The notes beneath the pieces are model-generated. The model was not told the DNA's origin, ran no database searches, and saw only the letters and a list, made by a program, of their open reading frames with translations. Source: Litoribrevibacter albus (lineage in GTDB: Bacteria; Pseudomonadota; Gammaproteobacteria; Pseudomonadales; Litoribrevibacteraceae). From it: a DNA stretch of 64,000 nt. Shown here piece by piece: positions 1-7,863 of this stretch. The DNA lies in contig NZ_BSNM01000013.1 in the NCBI RefSeq assembly GCF_030159995.1, positions 1 through 64,000 on the forward strand. The letters run 5' to 3'. Every line of letters begins with the position of its first letter. The first letter of the stretch is position 1. The translations under genes and the position numbers were made by a program.

Positions 1-2
1 AA

Positions 3-284
3 ATATTCGGCCAAAGGCCAAGGGATGGAGCAGACCGTCCTGGGCGAAAACATAAGTACAGCGTGGACATCAAAACGGAACAAAACAAGCAGTTCACGTT
101 CGATGTGCCATCAATGAACCCACTCGATGCTTACTTTCAGCTCACCAAACGTATTGCTTATAAAACGATACCCGGTATCGTCTCTGTATTGGTATACGCT
201 GGCTTTCATACTGATCGAAAACCTAATTCTTCACCTCTCAGATCCTTTGAGAAGGACGAGCTGGTATTTGTAAGCCTCGTTTAA
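3..284 (+). CDS. Hypothetical protein, 5' end outside window
   Basis: The reading frame is open from base 3 to a TAA stop at 284, so the true start probably lies upstream of the window. A GTG at 63 is an internal alternative that would give 73 residues. I recognise no family. The visible part is mixed hydrophilic and hydrophobic, with no convincing membrane helix or metal motif. It lies 23 bp upstream of the CsrA-fusion gene on the same strand, so it may belong to the same transcript. Confidence is moderate that it is coding and nil for function. Confidence 0.45.
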   Translation: MFGQRPRDGADRPGRKHKYSVDIKTEQNKQFTFDVPSMNPLDAYFQLTKRIAYKTIPGIVSVLVYAGFHTDRKPNSSPLRSFEKDELVFVSLV

Positions 285-307
285 TCTATTCAAAGGAACG
301 TGTCATT

Positions 308-709
308 ATGCTCATATTAACTCGGCGAATTGGTGAAACTCTCATGATAGGCGACGACGTTTCCGTCACCATATTGGGGGTCAATGGCAACCAGGTACGA
401 ATCGGAATCAACGCACCAAAAAACATTGAGGTCCATCGCGAAGAGATATACCTCAGAATTCAGCGCGGTGATGAATATCAACCCTCCGATAACCTTGGCG
501 GTGGTGAAAAAACGGGAAGCATCTCTGACATGGTTTACAGCAAAGGATATGGATTCATTTATTCACCGGGATTCGATGACAATATCTTCTTCCATGCTTC
601 CGGTGTTGAAGATAACTTATTCAACGACCTCCACGAAGGTATGGATGTTTGCTTTTCAGTAGAGCGGGGCAATCGTGGCCTAGTCGCAACCGGAGTTAAG
701 AAGGTATGA
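308..709 (+). CDS. csrA: CsrA-family regulator fused to a C-terminal cold-shock domain
   Basis: Residues 1-57 are a full CsrA/RsmA domain: MLILTRR start with R6, RIGINAP, and VHREEIY with R44, the residues CsrA uses to bind GGA loops in mRNA leaders. After a short Gly-rich linker, residues 68-133 form a cold-shock domain with an RNP1-like KGYGFI (79-84), an RNP2-like NIFFHAS (92-98) and the terminal GNRG-ATGV strand. Ordinary CsrA is about 61-65 residues, so this is a two-domain RNA binder. An AAAGGA Shine-Dalgarno precedes the ATG. The stop overlaps the thermonuclease start by 4 bp, implying translational coupling. It may regulate plasmid or host mRNAs; that role is inference. Confidence 0.93.
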   Translation: MLILTRRIGETLMIGDDVSVTILGVNGNQVRIGINAPKNIEVHREEIYLRIQRGDEYQPSDNLGGGEKTGSISDMVYSKGYGFIYSPGFDDNIFFHASGVEDNLFNDLHEGMDVCFSVERGNRGLVATGVKKV

Positions 710-1236
710 GAATCCTAGCTCCAGCGAAGTTTTTTTATTCATTTCTGATTGTTCTGTTCGCTTCAGTATCGCCCTATTCATTTGCTGAAAACTTCATGGC
801 GAATGTTGTCGGTGTCTCCGATGGAGATACTGTAAATGTTTTGACAGATAAGCCGTGCAATTCCGGAAAAAACTGCAAAAGCGGTAAGATCCAGTATCGT
901 GTTCGTTTAGCAGAAATTGATACGCCTGAGAAGAAGCAACCTTATGGCAGCCGTTCCAAACAGGCCTTATCGGATCTTGTGTTCGGACGCCTGGTAAAAG
1001 TCGATACTGTTGACACTGACAGGTATGGCCGCCTGGTAGCAAACCTTTATGTTGACGGGAAGTGGGTTAACGCCGAGCTTGTTAAATCTGGCAGCGCCTG
1101 GGTGTATCGGCAGTATGCAAAGTCTCCCTTACTCTTTGAATTTGAAAAAGATGCGCGAATCAACAAACGTGGCCTATGGGGCCTACCTGAAGCAGATCGT
1201 ATTCCACCTTGGGAATGGCGTAGGAATAAAAAATGA
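706..1236 (+). CDS. Secreted thermonuclease (SNase family)
   Basis: A 176-residue staphylococcal-nuclease homologue with a signal peptide, probably cleaved after about residue 27 (SFA). The catalytic set is visible: SDGDT near 38-42 for calcium, R67 and D72/E75 in RLAEIDTPE, and R109 in DRYGR. The family cleaves DNA and RNA in the presence of calcium. Similar secreted nucleases are common cargo of conjugative plasmids and ICEs. It is coupled by 4-bp overlaps to the CsrA-fusion gene upstream and the NERD gene downstream, so the three are one operon. The catalytic residues look intact. Confidence 0.92.
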   Translation: MRILAPAKFFYSFLIVLFASVSPYSFAENFMANVVGVSDGDTVNVLTDKPCNSGKNCKSGKIQYRVRLAEIDTPEKKQPYGSRSKQALSDLVFGRLVKVDTVDTDRYGRLVANLYVDGKWVNAELVKSGSAWVYRQYAKSPLLFEFEKDARINKRGLWGLPEADRIPPWEWRRNKK

Positions 1237-2051
1237 GTAACCAGATGATGGACGCTTTTACCAGTGCGCTGATCCCTCAAGCGTTGAATCTTGCAGGTCA
1301 GTTCTGGTGGCTCATTCTATTGCTGATTATTGTTTCCATAACGCGCACAGCATGGTTCAAAGGCGTTTTCGGCGAATGGATCGTGAACCTCATATTACGC
1401 AAAAATTTTAAGGAGCCTGAGTACTCACTATTTAAAGATGTCATGCTGCCAAGGGAAGATGGTACTACACAAATAGATCACATCCTGTTGTCTAAGTACG
1501 GCATCTTCGTAATCGAAACCAAGAACATGAAAGGCTGGATATTTGGCAATGAAACCAGTCCGTATTGGACACAGCAGATATTCAAGAATAAGTTTAGGTT
1601 CCAGAATCCACTTCGCCAGAATTACAAACATACCAAGACACTTTCAGATCTTATCGAGGTTGACCCAGCAGTAGTACATTCGATTATTGTTTTTGTCGGT
1701 GACGCCACATTCAAAACTCCAATGCCAAACAACGTGCTAACTGCCTTCAAACTGCGCCGTTATATCAGTGAATATTCACACCCTGTCATCGACGACACTG
1801 CTCTGGAGGCAATTAAAGTATCGCTTAGTCGAGGTAAACTAGATAACTCATTCACAAACAAGCGAAAGCATATCGCTCACGCTAAATCACTAAAGAAAAT
1901 GACAAATACAACCCCTGATGAAAGGGATACGACCAACTGTCCTAGATGTGGCGGTTCACTCGTTATGAGAACGTCCAAACGTGGAACAAACGAAGGAAAA
2001 CAGTTCCTGGGATGCAGCAACTACCCGAAATGTCGTTTCATTCGCCATTAA
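1233..2051 (+). CDS. Membrane-anchored NERD-domain nuclease-like protein with C4 zinc finger
   Basis: A 272-residue protein with one membrane helix (about residues 22-42), then a NERD domain (about 47-170) carrying GEW, the IDH aspartate (D82) and an ETK motif (E95-K97). That pattern matches the PD-(D/E)XK-like nuclease fold assigned to NERD proteins. The C-terminus has a topoisomerase-I-type zinc finger with C236, C239, C261 and C267. NERD plus topoisomerase zinc finger is a known arrangement in plasmid and stress-related proteins, but the substrate is unknown. The start overlaps the thermonuclease stop by 4 bp. It is the last gene of the csrA operon. Confidence 0.88.
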   Translation: MSNQMMDAFTSALIPQALNLAGQFWWLILLLIIVSITRTAWFKGVFGEWIVNLILRKNFKEPEYSLFKDVMLPREDGTTQIDHILLSKYGIFVIETKNMKGWIFGNETSPYWTQQIFKNKFRFQNPLRQNYKHTKTLSDLIEVDPAVVHSIIVFVGDATFKTPMPNNVLTAFKLRRYISEYSHPVIDDTALEAIKVSLSRGKLDNSFTNKRKHIAHAKSLKKMTNTTPDERDTTNCPRCGGSLVMRTSKRGTNEGKQFLGCSNYPKCRFIRH

Positions 2052-2095
2052 GCTGACAATCAGACACCTAAATTGACTGACGGCTTACCTCAAAC

Positions 2096-2117
2096 AGCCC
2101 TGTTAATCTTCAGGGCT
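2096..2117. terminator. Hairpin between convergent genes, possible bidirectional terminator
   Basis: AGCCCTG and CAGGGCT form a perfect 7-bp stem with an 8-nt loop. The stem overlaps the stop codon of the leftward recombinase gene and lies 45 bp past the NERD gene. Neither side has a strong T-tract, so efficiency as an intrinsic terminator is uncertain. Confidence 0.4.
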
Positions 2118-3185
2118 ACTGAGCCGTCTAGGGTTTGTATCGCTGAGAAGTGATCCTGTCTGTAACTTCCTCTCAATAATCTTGCTTGGCAGGGAAGACT
2201 TACCATCCAGGTAACGCATTGCTGTTCTGGTATCTCTCCAACCGATCCACTCTTTCAGTTCAGCAACAGAAGCTCCAGAATCTATAATCCAGTTCGCAAC
2301 GCCACGGCGCATACTATGGGTACTATATTCCTCTGGATCAACGCCTCCGGATTCCAAAAGCCCTTTGAAAAGCTTGTTGATCGAGTTTGGATGTATATGG
2401 GTTTCTGAGACATCTCCCCAACGACTAACTTTTGCAAATAGCGGTACTTCGCTTTCTCTAAAGGATTTTACATCGACACCACTGCACCTTGCTTCAATCC
2501 AGTCTCTAATCGCTCGCATAGGACATAGGTTTGGCAGTGAATCCAGTTTCTTTGTCGTTCCCTGGCCATCTCTATCCGTTTTCGATTTTGGAAGAAATAA
2601 CTCGAAATATGGGGTATCTCCATCCCAATGAAATTTGATGTCACAAGCACGGATGTTAATGAGTTCGTCGGAGCGCAATCCAAACCAGAACGCCGTTAGC
2701 AGCATGGCCTTGTCTCTGATAGCTCTCAGCTTCTGGCTATTCTTTTCATCCTCAATGTTCTCTTGAACTTCATCCAGGTGTGAACATACTTTTTCAATGA
2801 CTCTTAACGGTGCCGGTTTTGCCTGTTTAGGCTTTTTACCAAACTTCCGCCGTATTCCCCGCATTATTTTCCGAACAAGCTCCGAATCATTAGGATTATG
2901 CTCAAAGCCGTTTTCTTTGTGCCAGCGGCCAATGAGAACCCTGCGTTGTTCCAGAGTTGCAACACTCAGCTTACCGGCGTACATCACGAGGTAATTCTTC
3001 AGATCCTCATCTGTGCACGGGAGCCGTCCACCAAAGACCTTTGTGAAGTGTTTGACCGCATTCTCCAAAGCTCTATTGGTATTGTCGTTCTCGGATGCGT
3101 CCAAAATCGTTGCTTCTTTGGCAAGCAGGTCGAGCTCAGCAGACCTTCCCACGAAAGTGGGATCATCGTCCCTTCGATCAGTCAT
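2103..3185 (-). CDS. Tyrosine recombinase (phage-integrase family)
   Basis: About 360 residues with an N-terminal SAM-like core-binding region (about 35-115) and a C-terminal catalytic domain. The expected catalytic residues are present near R171 (FGLRSDEL), K202 (PKSKTD), H290-x2-R293 (HSMRRG), W316 and the nucleophile Y325 (AMRYLDG). Such enzymes integrate elements or resolve multimers. I start at ATG 3185, because an AAGGA lies about 9 nt upstream; a GTG at 3191 sits too close. It is the last gene of a five-gene leftward operon. A resolvase role for plasmid dimers or integration of a cassette are both possible. No att site was identified. Confidence 0.9.
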   Translation of the reverse strand: MTDRRDDDPTFVGRSAELDLLAKEATILDASENDNTNRALENAVKHFTKVFGGRLPCTDEDLKNYLVMYAGKLSVATLEQRRVLIGRWHKENGFEHNPNDSELVRKIMRGIRRKFGKKPKQAKPAPLRVIEKVCSHLDEVQENIEDEKNSQKLRAIRDKAMLLTAFWFGLRSDELINIRACDIKFHWDGDTPYFELFLPKSKTDRDGQGTTKKLDSLPNLCPMRAIRDWIEARCSGVDVKSFRESEVPLFAKVSRWGDVSETHIHPNSINKLFKGLLESGGVDPEEYSTHSMRRGVANWIIDSGASVAELKEWIGWRDTRTAMRYLDGKSSLPSKIIERKLQTGSLLSDTNPRRLSSPED

Positions 3186-3187
3186 CT

Positions 3188-3715
3188 TCACTGTTCCTTA
3201 ACGTAGCTGTCTACGATCGACTGGATGCTTTCTGAGTTCATCACTGGAGACTCAGAGTGCGCGACTATCAACTCCAGAGGTGATTCAAGATTAGCTCTAT
3301 CAATGATCACCAGAATGTGTGGCTTCTTAGCTCCCTCTGTAGAGAATGCTCTTTCAGAAAAGCTCTGCCACTCCGTCAAACCAGGCAGGGCTCTCAGTGC
3401 AAGCTGCATTGTGTTGAGCTTATGGGTTTCATCAAATGGCATTTCCGGATCGGCTATAACATCCCATGCCAGAACAAAATGTCCCCAATGAACAATCTCT
3501 ACAGACCCTGGGGCTGGGATACTATCCTTGCTGCACCCAAAGAGAACTACACCTGACTCTTTGCTGTCGATCAGATAGAAGCAGATTTCTGAATCGATCG
3601 AGGAAACATCGCCATCAATATCCCAACCAGAGGCAGCAATCCTTTCCTTTAGGGCCTCTGCTTGTCGTTTCTTCTGGAGGTGAGCCGTAAAATCAATGAC
3701 AATACTTTCAGCCAT
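3188..3715 (-). CDS. Hypothetical protein
   Basis: A 175-residue soluble protein of unknown family. The start at 3715 is fixed by an AAAGGAGG Shine-Dalgarno 5 nt upstream; a longer reading frame to 3757 lacks a site. The N-terminal 60 residues show a weak pattern (Lys-rich helix, then G-W-D-hydrophobic-D-G and a strand rich in L, I and D) that resembles the N-terminus of the gene at 4417-4977, so the two may be distant paralogues. Its stop lies just beside the recombinase start, indicating coupling. Confidence 0.75.
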   Translation of the reverse strand: MAESIVIDFTAHLQKKRQAEALKERIAASGWDIDGDVSSIDSEICFYLIDSKESGVVLFGCSKDSIPAPGSVEIVHWGHFVLAWDVIADPEMPFDETHKLNTMQLALRALPGLTEWQSFSERAFSTEGAKKPHILVIIDRANLESPLELIVAHSESPVMNSESIQSIVDSYVKEQ

Positions 3716-3725
3716 AATTCCTCCT

Positions 3726-4025
3726 TTAATCGCCTTTGCCAGAAAGAAACTGCTCATAGAATTCCTGCTGGTTCGCAGTTAGGGCTCTGAAACCCGTAAA
3801 CTTTCCATCTGCATGGCGTAACTCATCAAATCGTCCCATAGTGTCCTGATATACAATCCGTCGATTGGATAGATCATAGAGCTGAGCCAACGATTCAACC
3901 GTATAATCTGCGGCGTTAGTCACAGACGCAAAATCTGGGTCATCATTATCTTTGATGAGAATGAACGTGTCGGTATCCAGGATAACTGAATAGGAAGAGG
4001 TCATTCTTTGTTTACCAATAGCCAT
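3726..4025 (-). CDS. Hypothetical protein
   Basis: A 99-residue acidic protein that I do not recognise. The start is supported by AGGAG 6 nt upstream of ATG 4025. The middle has D/T/N-rich short strands, with no metal motif, membrane helix or signal peptide. It is separated by 10 bp from the following gene and 9 bp from the preceding one. It therefore belongs to the leftward operon that ends in the tyrosine recombinase. Confidence 0.7.
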   Translation of the reverse strand: MAIGKQRMTSSYSVILDTDTFILIKDNDDPDFASVTNAADYTVESLAQLYDLSNRRIVYQDTMGRFDELRHADGKFTGFRALTANQQEFYEQFLSGKGD

Positions 4026-4034
4026 GCACCTCTC

Positions 4035-4415
4035 CTAGTGGAAATCCATTGAAACATTCAGCACGTTGAAATCCCACGAGCCATAGTAAGTACGTGCAGC
4101 GAAGAAATGCCTACGCTTTTCCATATCCGAAAAGTGTTTGAGCTGCGGTTGAGGCTCAAAGATATGATCAATGCTTTTCACCTGATCAAGAATCAACAGC
4201 CCCATTTGAACAGCTTGAAAAATCACCTGGAACATCTCATCAGCTATTTCCGAAGATTGCCCGAACAGAATCAGATCTGGCGAACCAATATTTTTCATTC
4301 CGACCGTGTAGCTGTAGCCTTTCTCATGCATAACATACAGGCCGTTCTTCAACAGTGCGCGGTGTATCACTTGGTTATGGCTTTGAATGCCATCCTCAAA
4401 AACCTTCAATTCCAT
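4035..4415 (-). CDS. DUF4262-like protein
   Basis: A 126-residue protein with the DUF4262 pattern: a GYSYTVGM segment near residues 33-40, then SPDLILFG and a helix with E/D-M. The biochemical function of the family is unknown. It often occurs in actinobacterial and plasmid genomes. GGAGG lies 4 nt upstream of the ATG. It starts 1 nt after the stop of the upstream gene, so translation is likely coupled. Confidence 0.7.
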   Translation of the reverse strand: MELKVFEDGIQSHNQVIHRALLKNGLYVMHEKGYSYTVGMKNIGSPDLILFGQSSEIADEMFQVIFQAVQMGLLILDQVKSIDHIFEPQPQLKHFSDMEKRRHFFAARTYYGSWDFNVLNVSMDFH

Positions 4416-4416
4416 G

Positions 4417-4977
4417 TTACCTCCGAAACGGGACTACAGGGCTTGAATTAAAATAGCTCGGGTTGGCTACTTCATCCCTCGCGATCACAGACTGCGCATA
4501 TTGCTTAATAAGCTCAGCTTCTAGGATTGGCTCCTGGCTAACTAAGCCAAAAGGGCGGAGAGTGCATTCATTCGTATGACGGTTCCGGTAGAGCAGGATA
4601 ATGAAATGCCGGTGGCCATCTTTTTCATTGGCGCACAGTGTTTGATAGCTGGTCGTATTAACCATATAAATACCAATCAACACGCCCAGCTCTTCAACCC
4701 GCTTCCGGACTGCTCCACCAGAGGCGTTCACATACCGCTTGAACTGTTGATCAACGGCACCACAAACCGCCTCAATTGGCTCCTTTATCTGTTTGAGCCT
4801 AACCAGATCTTGTTCAGTAAAACCCGCCAATGCGATTTGCTCGCTATCGAAGGGGTCATATACATACGCATTTACCGCTATATCTGAGTTCGCGTGAAAG
4901 CCCTCCATATTCCAGGACTTGCTGCTCAACATTTTCTTGAGCTTCTTTTTGGCCTTGTGTGCCTGAATGTCATCCAT
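4417..4977 (-). CDS. Hypothetical protein, first gene of the recombinase operon
   Basis: A 186-residue soluble protein with a Lys-rich N-terminal helix and a C-terminal half with alternating strands; no family recognised. I prefer ATG 4977, which has GGAG 6 nt upstream, over a TTG at 4989. It is transcribed from the TTGCTG/TACGTT promoter module at 5008-5036. The N-terminal 60 residues weakly resemble those of the gene at 3188-3715. Confidence 0.7.
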   Translation of the reverse strand: MDDIQAHKAKKKLKKMLSSKSWNMEGFHANSDIAVNAYVYDPFDSEQIALAGFTEQDLVRLKQIKEPIEAVCGAVDQQFKRYVNASGGAVRKRVEELGVLIGIYMVNTTSYQTLCANEKDGHRHFIILLYRNRHTNECTLRPFGLVSQEPILEAELIKQYAQSVIARDEVANPSYFNSSPVVPFRR

Positions 4978-5007
4978 AGTTATCTCCAATTACTGGGTTC
5001 TCTATCC

Positions 5008-5036
5008 AACGTACACCAGGTCCTCCAACCAGCAAC
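5008..5036 (-). promoter_or_regulatory. Promoter module, copy F (TTGCTG-16-TACGTT)
   Basis: Read on the minus strand: GTTGCTGGTT, then TACGTT after a 16-bp spacer, ending 31 bp upstream of ATG 4977. It matches five other copies (49530, 51116, 51599, 52324, 54340). The downstream half, GTACGTTGGAT, is nearly identical to copy E. It drives the recombinase operon. Confidence 0.65.
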
Positions 5037-5253
5037 CCCAATCAAAAGCGTAGGTTTTCGTCCAAATGCCTCCGCAGGCCTTCACCTGACCGATATTTTG
5101 AAAGCGGCCAAATATTGTGAATTTTTAAAGTCGGCGAACTTTACCCCCCTATCCTATCCAAAATTTTAAGCTAAGGCTAGATAATGTTCTATTATCACGC
5201 CTTATAATTTTAACGGGAAAGCCAAATTTTCACACTATTTCTTTTGTTGTTTC

Positions 5254-5282
5254 TTGTCACATGAAATATATAAAGCTATTAT
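5254..5282 (+). promoter_or_regulatory. Probable sigma-70 promoter of the KfrA-like gene
   Basis: TTGTCA (5254-5259), a 17-bp spacer and TATTAT (5277-5282) lie about 38 bp upstream of ATG 5320. ATACT(G/C)A is repeated just downstream and may be an autoregulatory site. The rest of 4990-5253 holds only the leftward promoter module and AT-rich sequence. Confidence 0.6.
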
Positions 5283-5319
5283 ACTGAGAGACTGTGGATA
5301 TACTCACGAGGACAGACAA

Positions 5320-6339
5320 ATGGCTAGACCCCCGGTTATTGGATACGAGGACGTTGAAGAAGCAGTGAGAATGCTTCAGGGCAAGGGAAAGCCAATTAAT
5401 CCTTACCAGGTAAGATCGGTACTCGGGAAAGGCTCTGAGGCCAAAATCCTTTATTACCTGAAAGGCATGGGGCTGGACATCGAATACCAGGACGAAGATC
5501 CGCTGACAAAGCGAATCGTTAACTTGGTGCGCCCGGTGGTAGTCGAGTTGAATGAGCAGTACGAAGAACAGATCCGAAAGGAAAAATCTGGCCTGATTGA
5601 AGAGCTGTCCTCTGAAAGAGAACGAGTTAAGTCATATCGAGACCAATTGGCCGATATGAGCGCCAAGCTGAAAGATGAGACCAGTCGCGCAGACTCCAGT
5701 TTAAAAAAGATCGAACAGCTTCAAACTGAACTTAACGCTGAGCGCAAGGCTTTGGCAGAGCAGAAGCAACGCACATTGTCCCTGGAAGAAAAACTAGATA
5801 GCACGAATACCTCATTGAAAGATACCAAGCTACACCTGGAGTCCACTAAGGCTGAGCACAAGGAGTTAGTGGTTCTGCTCAAAGATGAACACGCTCGAAC
5901 CCTCCAGGGCTACAAGGAAGCGCTTGAGCAATCCAATCGATCCGCAGACCGAATGAAGACCCAATTGGAAGAGACAACCACAGTCGTCAGTAAACAGGGA
6001 TTGGAACTTACGGCCCTTAAAGAACGTCTCGCCGAAGCAAGCCAAAAAGAGCAATCCTTCATTGTCCAGATAGAACAAAAGGATCGCCTAATCTCTGAGC
6101 ATTCATCAAAGTTAGTCGATTTATCCTCAGAACTCGAAAAGCTTTCAACAGAGATACAGGGACACCTCAAAACGATAGCCACGCTGCGAGAGTCTGACGA
6201 GGAAAATATAAAGCTGAAATCTGAGAACGCTGCGCTCGTAAAAGCAAACGACAAGCTCTCTACCGAGCTTGATGTGCTAAAAGTGGTAATCGACAAGCTT
6301 TCCCCCAGGCAGGAGGATAAGGACAAGAAACCGGGATAA
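5320..6339 (+). CDS. kfrA: KfrA-like coiled-coil DNA-binding protein
   Basis: A 339-residue protein. Residues 1-95 resemble the KfrA N-terminal DNA-binding domain (MARPPVIGYEDV, then a helix-turn-helix-like LQGKGKPINPYQVRSVLGKG). Residues about 95-335 are one long coiled coil rich in E, K, L and Q. KfrA proteins of IncP-type plasmids autoregulate and support stable maintenance, perhaps as nucleoid-like scaffolds. I start at ATG 5320 because of GAGGA upstream; the frame extends to a TTG at 5254, but that overlaps the promoter. It is monocistronic. Confidence 0.85.
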   Translation: MARPPVIGYEDVEEAVRMLQGKGKPINPYQVRSVLGKGSEAKILYYLKGMGLDIEYQDEDPLTKRIVNLVRPVVVELNEQYEEQIRKEKSGLIEELSSERERVKSYRDQLADMSAKLKDETSRADSSLKKIEQLQTELNAERKALAEQKQRTLSLEEKLDSTNTSLKDTKLHLESTKAEHKELVVLLKDEHARTLQGYKEALEQSNRSADRMKTQLEETTTVVSKQGLELTALKERLAEASQKEQSFIVQIEQKDRLISEHSSKLVDLSSELEKLSTEIQGHLKTIATLRESDEENIKLKSENAALVKANDKLSTELDVLKVVIDKLSPRQEDKDKKPG

Positions 6340-6447
6340 GGAGCCAATACACATTAAATTAAATGTAGTAGCTCATACCTGATCTTACAGCTTTGAAGAA
6401 TAGGCTTATATTTCATCTGACAGGCAGCAATGAGCGTATAGGGGAGA

Positions 6448-7653
6448 TTAACCCGTTGCTTTTGGTACGTTAAGCTTTTTAACGATAAAAAATTGGTAAC
6501 CAAATTCGCCAAGATGAGATTTAAATAAATCTACTTCGTTTTGAATATCAATCACTGCTTGCGACCCGGTCATCTTTGGTGAAACTTGTTTCAGACGCTG
6601 TTCGAGAGGCTCGTAATAGCTCTTCCAAGCCTGCTCAGATACCGTAAAGGTATGTTGAAGTTTATATCCAGCCTTTTCTATTTGTGACTTTCGTGTATCA
6701 ACGGTTTGTATATCTGGATAGTCTCGCCCCCAATGATCAATAGCGTCTTGACTCGGGCTGTCTGTTAACCAAACTAAATCACTGAATACCAAAGTGCCTT
6801 CGTCACTGAGTAACGATTTCCATTTCTTAAGGGCATTCTCGATGCCCATTATGTAAGCTGAGGCTTCTGCCCAAATAATGTCGAATTTCTGAGTACCAAA
6901 ATTCAAATCCGTCATGCTTACGCACTTGGTTGATACCCGCTTACTCAGGTTGTTTTGCTCTATTTTCTCTTCTAACTTATCAAGCGCATTTTGCTCATTG
7001 TCAGTCGCCATTATTTCTGCGTTGGACAGCTTTGCCAATACGATTGTTGAATTACCCTTACCACAACCAATCTCTAAAATTCGTTCAGGTTTGGTGCCGA
7101 GTAATTGAAACGCTCTGGTCGTGTCGGCTTCACTATTCGGCCCCCAAGATTCTAGCGTCTCAAATACGCTCATGAAATCTTGCATATATTTGTCGTGTTC
7201 GTTCATGTCTTTTGATAACCATTTGATTCTTAGAGCTTGCTTCTCGTCAAACCCTTGGACTTTTAACCAATCTATATGTGCATCCGGGGCTACTTCAGTA
7301 AGCGTTTGGTGCCATGATCTACTGCTGTTTTCTCCCAATAGGGAAGACAGCAAAGCCAACGACTTTTGCTTTCGTCTAATGTCTTTCTCTAACTCGTCAT
7401 AACGACATTTAAGAACAGACCTATCCAACTTACTTTCAAGGCAAGATTTGCATTCAGCTAAGGTCAATCCGCCACTTTGTAGCTGTTGAATTAAACGAAC
7501 TCGCTGTAAATCTCTTTCGCTATAAACTCGGTAGCCGTTTTCTAACCTCTTACCCGAAATCAAATTAAGCTTTTCATAGTAAAGTAATGTCGTTCTCGAT
7601 AGACCAACCAAGGAACCTAGCTCAGAAATACGATACACATATAACCCATACAT
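6448..7653 (-). CDS. MerR-type regulator fused to a SAM-dependent methyltransferase
   Basis: A 401-residue fusion. Residues about 6-75 are a MerR winged helix (YRISELGSLVGLSRTTLLYYE). A coiled dimerisation helix follows to about 110, with C68, C71 and C83 nearby. Residues about 160-330 form a class I methyltransferase with motif I EIGCGKG (194-200) and an acidic D218 after strand 2. MerR proteins usually end in a ligand-binding domain; here an enzyme takes that place, so catalysis or SAM/substrate binding may tune transcription. Its own promoter has the long MerR-type spacer. The gene is more AT-rich than its neighbours, suggesting separate acquisition. The substrate is unknown. Confidence 0.9.
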   Translation of the reverse strand: MYGLYVYRISELGSLVGLSRTTLLYYEKLNLISGKRLENGYRVYSERDLQRVRLIQQLQSGGLTLAECKSCLESKLDRSVLKCRYDELEKDIRRKQKSLALLSSLLGENSSRSWHQTLTEVAPDAHIDWLKVQGFDEKQALRIKWLSKDMNEHDKYMQDFMSVFETLESWGPNSEADTTRAFQLLGTKPERILEIGCGKGNSTIVLAKLSNAEIMATDNEQNALDKLEEKIEQNNLSKRVSTKCVSMTDLNFGTQKFDIIWAEASAYIMGIENALKKWKSLLSDEGTLVFSDLVWLTDSPSQDAIDHWGRDYPDIQTVDTRKSQIEKAGYKLQHTFTVSEQAWKSYYEPLEQRLKQVSPKMTGSQAVIDIQNEVDLFKSHLGEFGYQFFIVKKLNVPKATG

Positions 7654-7676
7654 TTGGAATGCGACATTGAATGTAA

Positions 7677-7707
7677 ACTATAAAGTAATAGACGGGTCAA
7701 GTGTCAA
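7677..7707 (-). promoter_or_regulatory. MerR-type promoter with 19-bp spacer
   Basis: On the minus strand, TTGACA (7707-7702) and TATAGT (7682-7677) are separated by exactly 19 bp, the elongated spacing that MerR activators untwist. A loose dyad (ACTTGA against TTATAGT) spans the spacer. It lies 24 bp upstream of the MerR-methyltransferase start, so the protein likely controls itself. Confidence 0.75.
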
Positions 7708-7863
7708 ATCGGATTCTTGATGCTGATTTTCAATTTTTATGCTAAATCACTTTGAGATGAATATGAGCTAGGCAGAATGTCCGCTATTTGGACATATTTG
7801 ACTGTCAAATTTGATTTGGCTCTATTAATCGAGTCTGTTAGTTCAAGTTGAGACTTATTCAAA

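Noticed and set aside
384-662. Reading frame inside the CsrA-fusion gene in another frame
   Set aside because: It is a shadow of a gene with two conserved domains; no ribosome site.
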